DNA from: JBBQDZ01 sp038237515
Lineage (GTDB): Bacteria; Actinomycetota; Thermoleophilia; Gaiellales; Gaiellaceae
Direction: 5' to 3'
Assembly (NCBI GenBank): GCA_038237515.1
Contig: JBBRYP010000014.1
Span: forward strand, 6,598 to 70,597
DNA length: 64,000 bases
Each line of letters starts with the position of its first letter. Positions within the stretch are counted from its first letter, which is position 1. The notes below the pieces were generated by a model. It was given only the letters and a program-made list of their open reading frames with translations. It ran no database searches and was not told where the DNA came from. Both the position numbers and the translations under genes were made by a program. Below are positions 12,501 to 20,518 of this stretch, piece by piece.

Positions 12501-13049
12501 CTACGGGTAGTCGGTCAGCGAGAGGAGCCGCGTCGGCCCGTCCAGTGCGTGGTAGTGGTGCGGCCTGTCGGCCAGGAAGGTGACGCGGTCACCCTCCTCG
12601 ATCACGGTCGCCTCGCCATCGGGTCCGACCTCGGCGCGTCCCCTCATCACGATCACGTGCTCGACGATGCCCGGCGGGTGCGGCGCGGCCGTGCGGCGCG
12701 CGCCTTGCTCGAGGTCGAGCACGTAGACCTCGAGCCCGCCTCGGCCCTGGCGACTCAGGAGCTGCCTCCCGAGGAACCCCGGCTCGGTCGTGACGACCTG
12801 CGCCTCGTCGAGCCGCCTGACCTTCACCGCGTCGTCGTCGGTCTCGTCGATGAGGTCGCCGAAGGCCACGTTGAGCGTCCGCGCGAGCGCCCAGACGGTG
12901 TCGACCGAGGGATTCCCGATTCCTCGTTCTAGCCCCGAGAGCGTCGCCTTCGACACGCCCGACATCCGGGCGAGCTCGGACAGCGAGATCGCCCGCTGCA
13001 GCCGCTTACGCTTCAGGTTCCGCGCGAGCGCCTGAGCGGCCGTCTGCAT
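12501..13049 (-). CDS. XRE-family transcriptional regulator with C-terminal cupin
   Basis: A 182-residue regulator. An HTH_3 domain occupies residues ~10-65 (SLSELARMSGVSKATLSGLE is the recognition unit) and a small cupin barrel covers ~105-180 (HPPGIVEHVIVMRG and EEGDRVTFLADRPHHYHAL). In this family the cupin senses a small molecule and the HTH represses catabolic genes. A GAACGAACGATC sequence lies about 12-25 bp upstream of its start codon, consistent with autoregulation. Similar sites precede the amidohydrolase/dehydrogenase pair and the SDR/ABC pair at 35 kb, so it may control all three. The DNA partner is inferred. Confidence 0.9.
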   Translation of the reverse strand: MQTAAQALARNLKRKRLQRAISLSELARMSGVSKATLSGLERGIGNPSVDTVWALARTLNVAFGDLIDETDDDAVKVRRLDEAQVVTTEPGFLGRQLLSRQGRGGLEVYVLDLEQGARRTAAPHPPGIVEHVIVMRGRAEVGPDGEATVIEEGDRVTFLADRPHHYHALDGPTRLLSLTDYP

Positions 13050-13061
13050 TCCACCATCATG

Positions 13062-13073
13062 CCGAACGAACGA
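13062..13073. promoter_or_regulatory. Candidate autoregulatory operator GAACGAACGATC
   Basis: A copy of the GAACGAACG motif (10 of 12 positions shared with the site at 11421) directly upstream of the XRE-cupin start. The surrounding bases form a wider CATGC...GCATG inverted repeat. The position suits negative autoregulation. Confidence 0.45.
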
Positions 13074-13116
13074 TCAGCATGAGGAACGCCGGCGCGCGGC
13101 AACGCAGCCGTCAGTG

Positions 13117-13141
13117 CTAAACGGTTCCGCGCCTCGTTTAG
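13117..13141 (-). terminator. Possible hairpin at end of 13-gene operon
   Basis: CTAAACG and CGTTTAG pair across an 11-base loop, overlapping the TAA stop of the FMN glutamate synthase gene. It sits exactly where transcription of the long minus-strand operon should end, just upstream of the XRE gene. There is no clear U-tract, so intrinsic termination is uncertain. Confidence 0.35.
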
Positions 13142-14460
13142 GACGACCCGTTGACGCCGGGGATCCAGTTCGTCCCGGCGAGCGGCACGCGCGCCATCGC
13201 CGCCGCCTCGACCGTCAGCGCGACCAGGTCCTCCGGCTCCAGGTTGTGCACGTGGGACTTGCCGCACGCGCGGGCCAGCGTCTGCGTCTCCAGGGTCAGC
13301 ACGCGCAGGTAGTTCGCGAGCCGCCTGCCGCCGGCGACCGGGTCGAAGCGGGCGGCGAGGTCGTCGTCCTGGGTCGAAATGCCGGCCGGGTCGCGACCCG
13401 CCTGCCAGTCGTCGTAGAAGCCCGCGGCGCTGCCGAGCTCGCGGTACTCGCCGTCGAGCTCGGGCGCGTTGTCGCCCATCGCGATCAGCGCTGCGGTGCC
13501 GATCGACACGGCGTCGGCACCCAGAGCCAGCGCCTTCGCAACGTCTGCGCCGGACCGGATGCCGCCCGACACGATCAGCTGCACCTGCCGGTGCAACCCG
13601 AGCTCCTGCAGCGCGTCTACCGCGAGCCGCACCGCCGGCAGCGTCGGGATTCCGACGTGCTCGAGGAAGACGTTCTGCGTCGCGGCCGTGCCGCCCTGCA
13701 TGCCGTCGACGACGACCACGTCCGCGCCCGCCTTCACCGCGAGCTGGACGTCGTAGTACGTGCGGGTGGCGCCGATCTTCACGAAGACCGGCTTCTCCCA
13801 GTCGACGATCTCGCGCAGCTCGAGGATCTTGATCTCGAGGTCGTCGGGGCCCGTCCAGTCGGGATGGCGCGAGGCGCTGCGCTGGTCGATGCCGGCCGGC
13901 AGGTCGCGCATAGCGGCGACGCGGTCGGAGATCTTGTGGCCGAGCAGCATGCCGCCGCCGCCGGGCTTCGCGCCCTGGCCGACGACAACCTCGATCGCGT
14001 CGCAGCGGCGCAGGTCGTCCGGGTTCATGCCGTAGCGCGACGGGAGCAGCTGGTAGACGAGCGTCTTCGAGCTCTCGCGCTCCTCCGGCGTCATGCCGCC
14101 GTCGCCGGTCGTGGTCGAGGTGCCGACCTCGCTCGCCCCACGGCCGAGGGCCTTCTTCGCCGGCGCCGACAGTGCACCGAAGCTCATACCCGCAATCGTG
14201 ATCGGGATCTTCAGGTGGAGCGGCTTCTTCGCGTGCCGCGTCCCGAGCACGACGTCGGTGTCGCAGCGCTCGCGGTAGCCCTCGAGCGGGTACCGCGAGA
14301 CGCTCGCTCCGAGCAGCAGCAGGTCGTCGAAGTGCGGCAGCCGCTGCTTCGCGCCGAAGCCGCGGATGTCGTAGATCCCCTCGCGCGCCGCGCGCTGGAT
14401 CTCGGCGATCGTCGTGCGGTCGAAGAGGCACGACTCGCGCAGGCCGGGCGGCAGCTCCAT
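13138..14460 (-). CDS. glxD: FMN-binding glutamate synthase subunit (GlxD/MgsC-type)
   Basis: A 440-residue stand-alone synthase domain of glutamate synthase. It binds FMN and an iron-sulphur centre and carries out the reductive transfer of ammonia or an amine to 2-oxoglutarate. Seen motifs: ITIAGMSFGALSAPAK near residue 88, TGDGGMTPEE near 117, GQGAKPGGGGMLLGHKIS near 162, VDGMQGGTA near 253, and an SGGIRSGAD phosphate loop near 305. Together with the amidotransferase and GXGXG genes just upstream it reconstitutes a split GltB. The same three-gene set serves as N-methylglutamate synthase in methylamine users. It starts at the stop of the GXGXG gene. Which amine it handles is not decidable here. 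Confidence 0.9.
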   Translation of the reverse strand: MELPPGLRESCLFDRTTIAEIQRAAREGIYDIRGFGAKQRLPHFDDLLLLGASVSRYPLEGYRERCDTDVVLGTRHAKKPLHLKIPITIAGMSFGALSAPAKKALGRGASEVGTSTTTGDGGMTPEERESSKTLVYQLLPSRYGMNPDDLRRCDAIEVVVGQGAKPGGGGMLLGHKISDRVAAMRDLPAGIDQRSASRHPDWTGPDDLEIKILELREIVDWEKPVFVKIGATRTYYDVQLAVKAGADVVVVDGMQGGTAATQNVFLEHVGIPTLPAVRLAVDALQELGLHRQVQLIVSGGIRSGADVAKALALGADAVSIGTAALIAMGDNAPELDGEYRELGSAAGFYDDWQAGRDPAGISTQDDDLAARFDPVAGGRRLANYLRVLTLETQTLARACGKSHVHNLEPEDLVALTVEAAAMARVPLAGTNWIPGVNGSS

Positions 14461-15164
14461 CAGTACGCGTTGTCGATCTTGAACGTGTAGAGCTGCCGCG
14501 CCGAGCCGTAGCGACGGAACTCAGAGGGATCGACGTCGTCTATTGCCGCCGCCGCCAGCAGCTCGCGGAGCTCGGTGACGTGCTCCTCGCGCAGCTCCTT
14601 CTCGACGCAGTCCGCGCCGAGGCCCGCCACGTCGCCGCGGACATAGATGTGCGTCTCGTAGATCGAGTCGCCGAGCGCGTCGCCGGCGTCGCCGCACACG
14701 ACGAGCCGGCCGCGCTGCGCCATGAACGCGCTCAGGTGCCCGACCGAGCCGCGGACGACAATGTCGACGCCCTTCATCGAGATGCCGCACCGCGCCCCGG
14801 CGTCGCCGTGCACGACGACGAGCCCGCCGCGTCCGGTCGCTCCGGCGGACTGGCTTGCATTTCCGTCGACCACGACCGTCCCGGACATGATGTTCTCGGC
14901 GAGGCCGGTGCCCGCGTTGCCGCGCACGCGCACCGCTGCCCGCTTGTTCATCCCCGCGCAGTAGTAGCCCACGTGACCGGTGATCTCGACGTCGAGCGGC
15001 GCGTCGAGGCCACAGGCGACGGCGTGCACGCCGTTCGGGTTTTCGATCCGCCAGTGCCGCGGCGAGGGGTCGTCGCCGGCGAGGTCGTGCAGCTTCTGGT
15101 TGAGCTCGCGCAGCGACGTCGTGGCGAGGTCAACGACCTCGACCGCCGTGTCGACCGCCGTCAA
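14460..15164 (-). CDS. glxC: GXGXG-motif glutamate synthase subunit (GlxC/MgsB-type)
   Basis: A 234-residue protein equal to the C-terminal beta-helix domain of the glutamate synthase large subunit. Repeated G-x-x-G-x-x-x-G turns occur through residues ~75-185 (GNAGTGLAENIMSGTVVVDG and GDAGARCGISMKG among them). The domain bridges the amidotransferase and synthase parts of the complex. Translation probably begins at a TTG that overlaps the TGA of the amidotransferase gene (TTGA), fitting the coupled pattern of the operon. A longer upstream reading would overlap the amidotransferase gene fully and is rejected. Confidence 0.88.
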   Translation of the reverse strand: MTAVDTAVEVVDLATTSLRELNQKLHDLAGDDPSPRHWRIENPNGVHAVACGLDAPLDVEITGHVGYYCAGMNKRAAVRVRGNAGTGLAENIMSGTVVVDGNASQSAGATGRGGLVVVHGDAGARCGISMKGVDIVVRGSVGHLSAFMAQRGRLVVCGDAGDALGDSIYETHIYVRGDVAGLGADCVEKELREEHVTELRELLAAAAIDDVDPSEFRRYGSARQLYTFKIDNAY

Positions 15165-16066
15165 ACGAGCGCCTTCTCCCACGCGTAGACCACCGACGGC
15201 TCCGGCTCCCAGATCCGCGCGTCGGCAGCGCCGGGAAGCACCGAGATCGCACGGTACTCCGAGGCCATCGCGACCCAGTCGTCCGTCTCGGCGAGCACGG
15301 CCGGCTTGCAGGCGATCGGGTCGCGGAGGATCGCGAAGCCGTCGGCGGTGCCGACGAGGAACGTGTAGAAGCCGTCGAGATCCTCGAGGCAGGCCTCGAG
15401 CGCGCCCTCGAGCGACGACCCCTCGCGGAGCCGCCAGGCGAGGTATCCGGCGGCGACCTCGGTGTCGTTCTCGGTCTGGAACTCGATTCCCTCGCGACGG
15501 AGCTTTCGCCGCAGGTCGTTGTGGTTCGACAGCGAGCCGTTGTGGACGAGGCAGAGGTCGTGGCCGGTCGAGAAGGGATGCGAGCCCTCGGTCGTGACAC
15601 GGCTCTCGGTCGCCATGCGCGTGTGGCCGAGGCCGTGCGTGCCGTGAAAGTCGGCGACCGCGAACGCGTCGACGAACGCGCGCGGGCGGCCGACCTCCTT
15701 GTAGATCTCGATCCCCCGGCCGGCGCTCATGACGCGCAGGTCCGGCCGGTGCGCGCGGATCCATGCGTCCGCCTCGTCGGCCTCGGCGCCCACGAGCACG
15801 ACCGCGTGCCGCGCGCGCGATTCGAGGTGGTCGGCGCTGCCGAAGGCCTCAGCGAGCTCGCCTGCGACCGCGTCCCACGCCGTCGCGAGGTCCGCCGAGT
15901 AGAGCGTCAATTTCGACCAGCCGGCGGGCGCGGGGTCGCGGTAGACGGCGACTCCCGCGCTGTCGGGGCCGCGCTCGTCCATCTGCGCGAGCATCGCCGA
16001 GAGGTGGACGCCGAGCCGAGGCTCGAGCTCGGGCGACTTGCAGTAGAGGCCGACGATTCCGCACAT
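15161..16066 (-). CDS. glxB: Class II glutamine amidotransferase subunit (GlxB/MgsA-type)
   Basis: A 301-residue Ntn-type glutaminase domain. Cys2 in MCGIVGLY is the nucleophile after Met removal. The Q-loop region DERGPDSAG lies near residue 31, GLGHTRMAT near 145, and the oxyanion-forming LVHNGSLSNHNDLR near 172. It releases ammonia, or a methylated amine from gamma-glutamyl amides, for the FMN subunit. Stand-alone form, as in GlxB/MgsA; in ordinary GltB this domain is fused at the N-terminus. It follows the glutamine synthetase gene by 4 bp, which links amide formation and amide use in one operon. Confidence 0.92.
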   Translation of the reverse strand: MCGIVGLYCKSPELEPRLGVHLSAMLAQMDERGPDSAGVAVYRDPAPAGWSKLTLYSADLATAWDAVAGELAEAFGSADHLESRARHAVVLVGAEADEADAWIRAHRPDLRVMSAGRGIEIYKEVGRPRAFVDAFAVADFHGTHGLGHTRMATESRVTTEGSHPFSTGHDLCLVHNGSLSNHNDLRRKLRREGIEFQTENDTEVAAGYLAWRLREGSSLEGALEACLEDLDGFYTFLVGTADGFAILRDPIACKPAVLAETDDWVAMASEYRAISVLPGAADARIWEPEPSVVYAWEKALV

Positions 16067-16070
16067 CGCG

Positions 16071-17429
16071 CTAGAACCGCGTCAGGTACTCGCGGAGCTC
16101 CCAGTCGGTGACCTGCTCGTGGTAGCGGAACCACTCGTCGCGTTTGACTCTCGCGTAGTAGTCGACGTAGTCCTCGTCGCGCCCGCGGCCGAGCGCCGCG
16201 CGCAGGACGTCGTCGCGCTCGAGCTCTCCGATCGCCTCGAGCAGGTTCGCCGGCAGCGTCTTCAACCCGCGCCCGACGAGCTCATCGTAGGAGTGCGCGT
16301 AGAGGTTGTCCGAGTTCGGCTCCCCGGCTTCGAGCTCGCGCTCGATGCCGTCGAGGCCGCAGGCGAGCACGGCCGCGGCCGCGAGGTACGGGTTGGCGGA
16401 CCCGTCGACCGTGCGGTCCTCGATGCGTCCGGCGGCAGGGATGCGCAGCATCTGGGTGCGGTTGTTGTAGCCGTACGAGATCCAGACGGGTGACCACGTC
16501 GCGCCGCTCGTCGTCGAGCCGAGCTTCAGGCGCTTGTACGAGTTGACTGTCGGCGCGGTCAGCGCGGAGTACGCGCGCGCATGCGCCTTGAGGCCGCCGA
16601 CGAAGTTGTAGGCGACCGGCGCGAGACCGAGCCCGCGCGAGTCGCTCTTGTCCAGGAAGACGTTCTCGCCGTCGCGCCAGAGCGACATGTGGAAGTGACA
16701 GCCGTTGCCCGTGAGGCTGGTGAACGGCTTCGGCATGAACGTCGCGATCATCCCGTGCTGGTCGGCGAGGGTGTGGACCATATAGCGGAAGAAGATCGCG
16801 CGGTCGCACGAGACGAGGGCGTCGTCGTAGGCGAAGTTCTGCTCGAACTGGCCGTTCGCGTCCTCGTGGTCATTCGCATAGTTGCCCCAGCCGAGCTCGT
16901 TGCAGTACTTCGACACGGTGGTGAGGAAGTCGTAGCGGCGCGTGAGCCCCGCCATGTCGTAGCAGGGCTTCTCGAGCGTGTCGGCGGCGTCGGCGATCTC
17001 GATCGAGCCGTCCTCGCCGCGGCGCACGAGGAAGTACTCGAGCTCGAGCCCGAGCTTGAACTCGTGTCCGAGCTCCTTGGCGCGCGCGAGCTGGCGGCGC
17101 AGGATCGTCCGCGGGCAGTACGGCCACGGATCGCCCTCAACGGTGACGTCGCAGGCGAAACGGGCGAGGTCCGGCTGCCACGGCACGGGCGTGAAGCTCG
17201 AGAGGTCGGGCATCGCCGCGATGTCGGGGTCGCTCGGCAGCTGGCCGATCTCACCCGCAGCGAAGCCTGCGAAGCCGGCGCCCTCCTCGACGAGGTCCTC
17301 GAGGTTCGCGGCCGGGACGAGCTTCGCGCTCGGCCGCCCGTACAGGTCGACGAACTGCGCGAAGAGGAACTCCACGCCGCGCTCCTCGACGACGCGTTTG
17401 ATCTCTTCGAGCCTCGGATCGATCGCCAC
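16071..17429 (-). CDS. glnT: Type III glutamine synthetase / gamma-glutamylmethylamide synthetase-like (GlnT)
   Basis: A 452-residue ligase of the glutamine synthetase superfamily, GlnT/GmaS branch. It joins ammonia or an amine to glutamate with ATP. Catalytic-domain landmarks are GLELEYFLV (residues 127-135), the NDHEDANGQFEQNF stretch (186-199), NGCHFHMSL (242-250), and RIPAAGRIEDRTVDGSANPYL (329-349). The GTG start has a GGGAGGAGGGGAG Shine-Dalgarno just upstream. Genes for all three split glutamate synthase subunits follow immediately. This combination is known both from rhizobial glnT-glxBCD loci and from the N-methylglutamate pathway, so methylamine or another small amine is a plausible substrate. 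Substrate choice is inference. Confidence 0.9.
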   Translation of the reverse strand: MAIDPRLEEIKRVVEERGVEFLFAQFVDLYGRPSAKLVPAANLEDLVEEGAGFAGFAAGEIGQLPSDPDIAAMPDLSSFTPVPWQPDLARFACDVTVEGDPWPYCPRTILRRQLARAKELGHEFKLGLELEYFLVRRGEDGSIEIADAADTLEKPCYDMAGLTRRYDFLTTVSKYCNELGWGNYANDHEDANGQFEQNFAYDDALVSCDRAIFFRYMVHTLADQHGMIATFMPKPFTSLTGNGCHFHMSLWRDGENVFLDKSDSRGLGLAPVAYNFVGGLKAHARAYSALTAPTVNSYKRLKLGSTTSGATWSPVWISYGYNNRTQMLRIPAAGRIEDRTVDGSANPYLAAAAVLACGLDGIERELEAGEPNSDNLYAHSYDELVGRGLKTLPANLLEAIGELERDDVLRAALGRGRDEDYVDYYARVKRDEWFRYHEQVTDWELREYLTRF

Positions 17430-17506
17430 GGCCAGCTCCCCTCCTCCCTGCCTCGGTCCCGCCGCCGTGCACATCATCCCAAGCGAGAGGCGGCGGCGCG
17501 GCGTGG

Positions 17507-17740
17507 TCAGGGCTCGATCCGCGCGATCACGTCGCCGACCTTCGCCTCGTCGCCCTCGCGCACGAGCAGCTCGCGCACGGTGCCCGCATGGCCGGCCTCG
17601 ACATCGAACGTCGCCTTCTCCGACTCGACCTCGATCAACACCGTCGCAGCGTCGACCTCGTCGCCGACCGCCACGCGTACGGCCACGACATCCACCTCCA
17701 CCGTCGACATACCGGCCTTCGGGATGTGAACGTCGATCAC
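17507..17740 (-). CDS. Stand-alone lipoyl-domain carrier protein
   Basis: A 77-residue protein consisting of a single biotinyl/lipoyl domain. The modified Lys lies in EVESEKATFDVEA at Lys42, with the usual symmetric hairpin; HIPKAGM is at the start and GDVIARIEP at the end. It has no subunit-binding domain and no acyltransferase domain, unlike a normal E2. GTG start overlaps the E1 beta stop by 4 bp. It would accept an acyl group from the E1 made by the two upstream genes and pass it to an acceptor not encoded in the operon. It could also be a GcvH-like or biotin-accepting carrier, but the neighbours favour lipoate. Confidence 0.85.
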   Translation of the reverse strand: MIDVHIPKAGMSTVEVDVVAVRVAVGDEVDAATVLIEVESEKATFDVEAGHAGTVRELLVREGDEAKVGDVIARIEP

Positions 17741-18708
17741 GATCCGCCCTCGGAAGCGGCCGCACGCACGGCCGCGGCCAGCTGCTCGCGTGACGGGAGG
17801 ACCGCTCGCTCGAGCTCCACGGCGAACGCGATCGGCGCGTCGGCGCGCGTCACGCGCCGCGGGCGCGCGACGAGCGGCAGCTCCTCGGCCGCGGTCGCGA
17901 CGACCTCCGCCGCGAGGCCGCACGTCCGATTCGCGTCGTCGAAGGCGACGAGGCGCCGCGTGCGGGCGAGCGAGGCTGCCAGGAGCTCCCAGTCGAACGG
18001 GTACAGCGTCCGCGGGTCGAAGACCTCCACCGACACCTCGTCCGCCAGCTCGTCGGCGACGGCGAGCGCCTCGTGCACGAGGTGCCCCGCCGCAACCACC
18101 GTCACGTCCGTCCCCTCGCGGTGGATGCGCGCGCTGCCGATCGGCACCGCCTCGGGCCTCTCCGGCAGCTCGCCGCGCACCGGCAGCACCGCCGCCGGCG
18201 CCAGGTAGAGCACCGGGTCGTCGTCGCGGATCGCCGACACCATCAGGCCGTAGGCGTCGGCCGGCGTCGACGGCAGCACTGTCTTCACCCCGGCGTGTGC
18301 GAACAGCGAGTACGGATGGTCGGAGTGCTGCGCCGCGAGCCCGAGGCGTGCGCCCGAGCCGGGCACGAGGTAGACGACCGGCACGGCCGCCTGGCCGCCG
18401 GTCATCAGCCGCAGCTTCTGCGCCTGGTTCGCGATTTGCTCGAAGGCGAGGTAGAGCAGCGAGGGAATCTGGTACTCGACGACGCAGCGGCGGCCGGCGA
18501 GCGCGGCGCCCGTCGCGAAGCCCGTGAACATCTGCTCCGAGATCGGCATGTCGAGCACGCGCTCCGGGCCGAACTCCTCGAACAGCCCCTTGGTGACTCC
18601 CCGGAGGGATGCGCGGACGTCCTCGCCGACAACGAAGACGGTCGGATCGGCGGCCATCTCGTCGCGCAGTGCCTTCCCCATCGCCGGGAGGTAGCGGATC
18701 GCGCTCAC
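17737..18708 (-). CDS. 2-oxoacid dehydrogenase E1 component, beta subunit
   Basis: A 323-residue transketolase-like protein (pyrimidine-binding plus C-terminal domain). Landmarks are FVVGEDV near residue 25, MPISEQMFTGFATGAAL near 54, EYQIPSLLYLAFEQI near 79, and VEVFDPRTLYPFDW near 228. With the E1 alpha gene upstream (overlap 4 bp) it forms an alpha2beta2 thiamine-diphosphate enzyme that decarboxylates a 2-oxoacid. The aminotransferase in the same operon could supply that oxoacid from an amino acid. It most resembles the acetoin/branched-chain type; the substrate is unknown. Confidence 0.88.
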   Translation of the reverse strand: MSAIRYLPAMGKALRDEMAADPTVFVVGEDVRASLRGVTKGLFEEFGPERVLDMPISEQMFTGFATGAALAGRRCVVEYQIPSLLYLAFEQIANQAQKLRLMTGGQAAVPVVYLVPGSGARLGLAAQHSDHPYSLFAHAGVKTVLPSTPADAYGLMVSAIRDDDPVLYLAPAAVLPVRGELPERPEAVPIGSARIHREGTDVTVVAAGHLVHEALAVADELADEVSVEVFDPRTLYPFDWELLAASLARTRRLVAFDDANRTCGLAAEVVATAAEELPLVARPRRVTRADAPIAFAVELERAVLPSREQLAAAVRAAASEGGS

Positions 18709-19670
18709 CGCGCCACTCCACGCCGCGGCAGCGCACCGCTCGCGTAGACGAACTCGAGCGCGTCCGCCGGATCGGGACGCGGGCTCTGGCGGGCGAACGC
18801 GATCGCCGCGTCGAGCAGCGACTCGAGCTCGGTGTCGATCGCGGCCCGCACGTCGGGATCGAGGCGCGCACCGCTTGTCGCGACCGGGTCGCGCTCACGC
18901 CACCGCTCGATCTCGTCGTCGGTGCGGTAGGAAAGCTTCATCGTGCGCTCGGCCGTGTGGTGGCCGAAGAAGCGATACGTGCGGCACTCGAGGAACGTCG
19001 GCCCGCCGCCCGCGCGCGCTCTCTCGACCGCGCGCGTGGCCGCGTCGAGCACCGCCTCGACGTCCATGCCGTCGACCTGCTCGGCCGCCATGCCGTAGGC
19101 CGCCGCGCGGTCGACGACGGAGCCGGCGGTCGACCGCTCCTGCGGCAGCGTCACCGCGTAGCCGTTGTTCTCGCAGACGAAGACGAGCGGGAGCGTCCAG
19201 AGCGCCGCGAGGTTCATCGCCTCGTGCAGCACGCCCTGGTTCACGCCGCCGTCCCCGAAGAACGTGACCGCCACGCGGCCCGAGCCGTCGACCGAGAACG
19301 ACCACGCCGCCCCGGCGGCGAACGGCGCGCCCGCGGCGACGATGCCGTTCGCGCCGTAGATGCCGAGGGCGAGGTCGGCGACGTGCATCGAGCCGCCGCG
19401 GCCGCGGTTCAGGCCGTCCACGCGGCCGAGCAACTCCGCGAACATGCGGCCCAGGTCGGCGCCTTTGGCGATCAGGTGGCCGTGGCCGCGGTGGGTCGAC
19501 GTGATCACGTCGTCAGCGTGGAGCGCCGCACAGACGCCGACGGCGACCGCCTCCTGGCCGACGTACTCGTGCGTGACGCCGGCGATCTCGTTCGCGTTCA
19601 CGAGGTCGACGACTCGCTCCTCGAAGCGCCGGATCGTGCGCATGGTGCGGTACAGGTCGACGACGCTCAC
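18705..19670 (-). CDS. 2-oxoacid dehydrogenase E1 component, alpha subunit
   Basis: A 321-residue thiamine-diphosphate-binding subunit. The ThDP motif is complete: FFGDGGVNQG near residue 150, followed ~27 residues later by CENNGYAV. ITSTHRGHGHLIAKG near 57 and GRGGSMHVAD near 89 hold the phosphate and active-site loops. The GTG start overlaps the amidohydrolase stop (GTGA), so the long upstream in-frame extension is not used. It pairs with the next gene, E1 beta. A second, diverged alpha/beta pair is found at 55.3-57.3 kb, so the organism keeps at least two such complexes here. Confidence 0.9.
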   Translation of the reverse strand: MSVVDLYRTMRTIRRFEERVVDLVNANEIAGVTHEYVGQEAVAVGVCAALHADDVITSTHRGHGHLIAKGADLGRMFAELLGRVDGLNRGRGGSMHVADLALGIYGANGIVAAGAPFAAGAAWSFSVDGSGRVAVTFFGDGGVNQGVLHEAMNLAALWTLPLVFVCENNGYAVTLPQERSTAGSVVDRAAAYGMAAEQVDGMDVEAVLDAATRAVERARAGGGPTFLECRTYRFFGHHTAERTMKLSYRTDDEIERWRERDPVATSGARLDPDVRAAIDTELESLLDAAIAFARQSPRPDPADALEFVYASGALPRRGVAR

Positions 19671-20518
19671 CAGAAGAACAGCTCCAGCGCGTTCTCGCCG
19701 CGGACGCGCCTGCGGTTGGCGTCGTCGAGCTCGGGCAGGAGCGCGTCGACCGCGGCGAGCGTCTGGCGGTACCCCGGCTCCGAGCGGATCCACGGGAAGT
19801 CAGAGCCGAGCAGCAGGCGCTCGGCGCCGAACGCCTCGCAGAGCGCCGCCGTCACCGGGCGCAGATCGGCGTACGGCCACGGCTCGACGGCAAAGGCGTA
19901 CATGCCGGCGCAGAGCACGAAGACGCGGGGGAACCGTGCGAGCCGCATGACCGCCTCGAGCCCCTCGGCGGTGTAAGGGCCCTCGAAGCGGATGCGGCCA
20001 TGAACGTCGGCGTGGAATGCGGCGGGCCAGTAGCCGAGGTGGTTGAGCACAACCGTGAGCTCCGGCAGCTCCTCGAGCGCGAGCTCGAGCAGCGCCATCT
20101 GCTCTCGGCCGCCGTAGAACCAGAGCTTGTCGCCGACCCGCGCCAGCTCGGCGAGCAGTGCGAAGGCGTCGAGCCCCCCCGGCCGCGTCGTGCCCGCCTC
20201 ACCGAGCGAGTAGAGGCGCAGGCCCTGGAGCCGGCTCCGCTCGCGGCGGCGCCGGTAGGCCTCGACGTCGACCGGCCCGGGCGCCGGAACGCCGATCGCA
20301 GCGAAGCGTCGGGGCACGCGGTCGAGGCAGTCGCGCACGTACTCGTCGTGGTGCGACAGCGGCACGAGCACGGCGCGGTCGACGCCCGCCGCGTCCATCT
20401 CGGCGAGCAGCTCCTCGCTTGTCGCCTCGAGCTCGGCGGGGAAGAGCTCGTGCACGTCGCGCGGGTACCGGTCGGAGACGGCGGCGAAGACGTGCGCGTG
20501 CGCGTCGACAACCGTCAT
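19667..20518 (-). CDS. Amidohydrolase_2 family TIM-barrel metal hydrolase
   Basis: A 283-residue protein of the ACMSD-like amidohydrolase_2 family. The first metal motif reads VVDAHAHVF (residues 3-11), HLGYWPAAFHADV lies near 165, and a late GSDFPW motif near 243 provides the catalytic Asp. Members hydrolyse lactones and esters or decarboxylate. It sits between an M20 hydrolase (4 bp overlap) and the E1 alpha gene (4 bp overlap), so it probably acts on an intermediate of this amino-acid or amine pathway. The specific reaction is not known. Confidence 0.87.
   Translation of the reverse strand: MTVVDAHAHVFAAVSDRYPRDVHELFPAELEATSEELLAEMDAAGVDRAVLVPLSHHDEYVRDCLDRVPRRFAAIGVPAPGPVDVEAYRRRRERSRLQGLRLYSLGEAGTTRPGGLDAFALLAELARVGDKLWFYGGREQMALLELALEELPELTVVLNHLGYWPAAFHADVHGRIRFEGPYTAEGLEAVMRLARFPRVFVLCAGMYAFAVEPWPYADLRPVTAALCEAFGAERLLLGSDFPWIRSEPGYRQTLAAVDALLPELDDANRRRVRGENALELFFW

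Noticed and set aside
12501..13049. Anti-sense plus frame at 12549-12932 as a gene
   Set aside because: Shadow of the XRE-cupin gene; no start signal and no domain.
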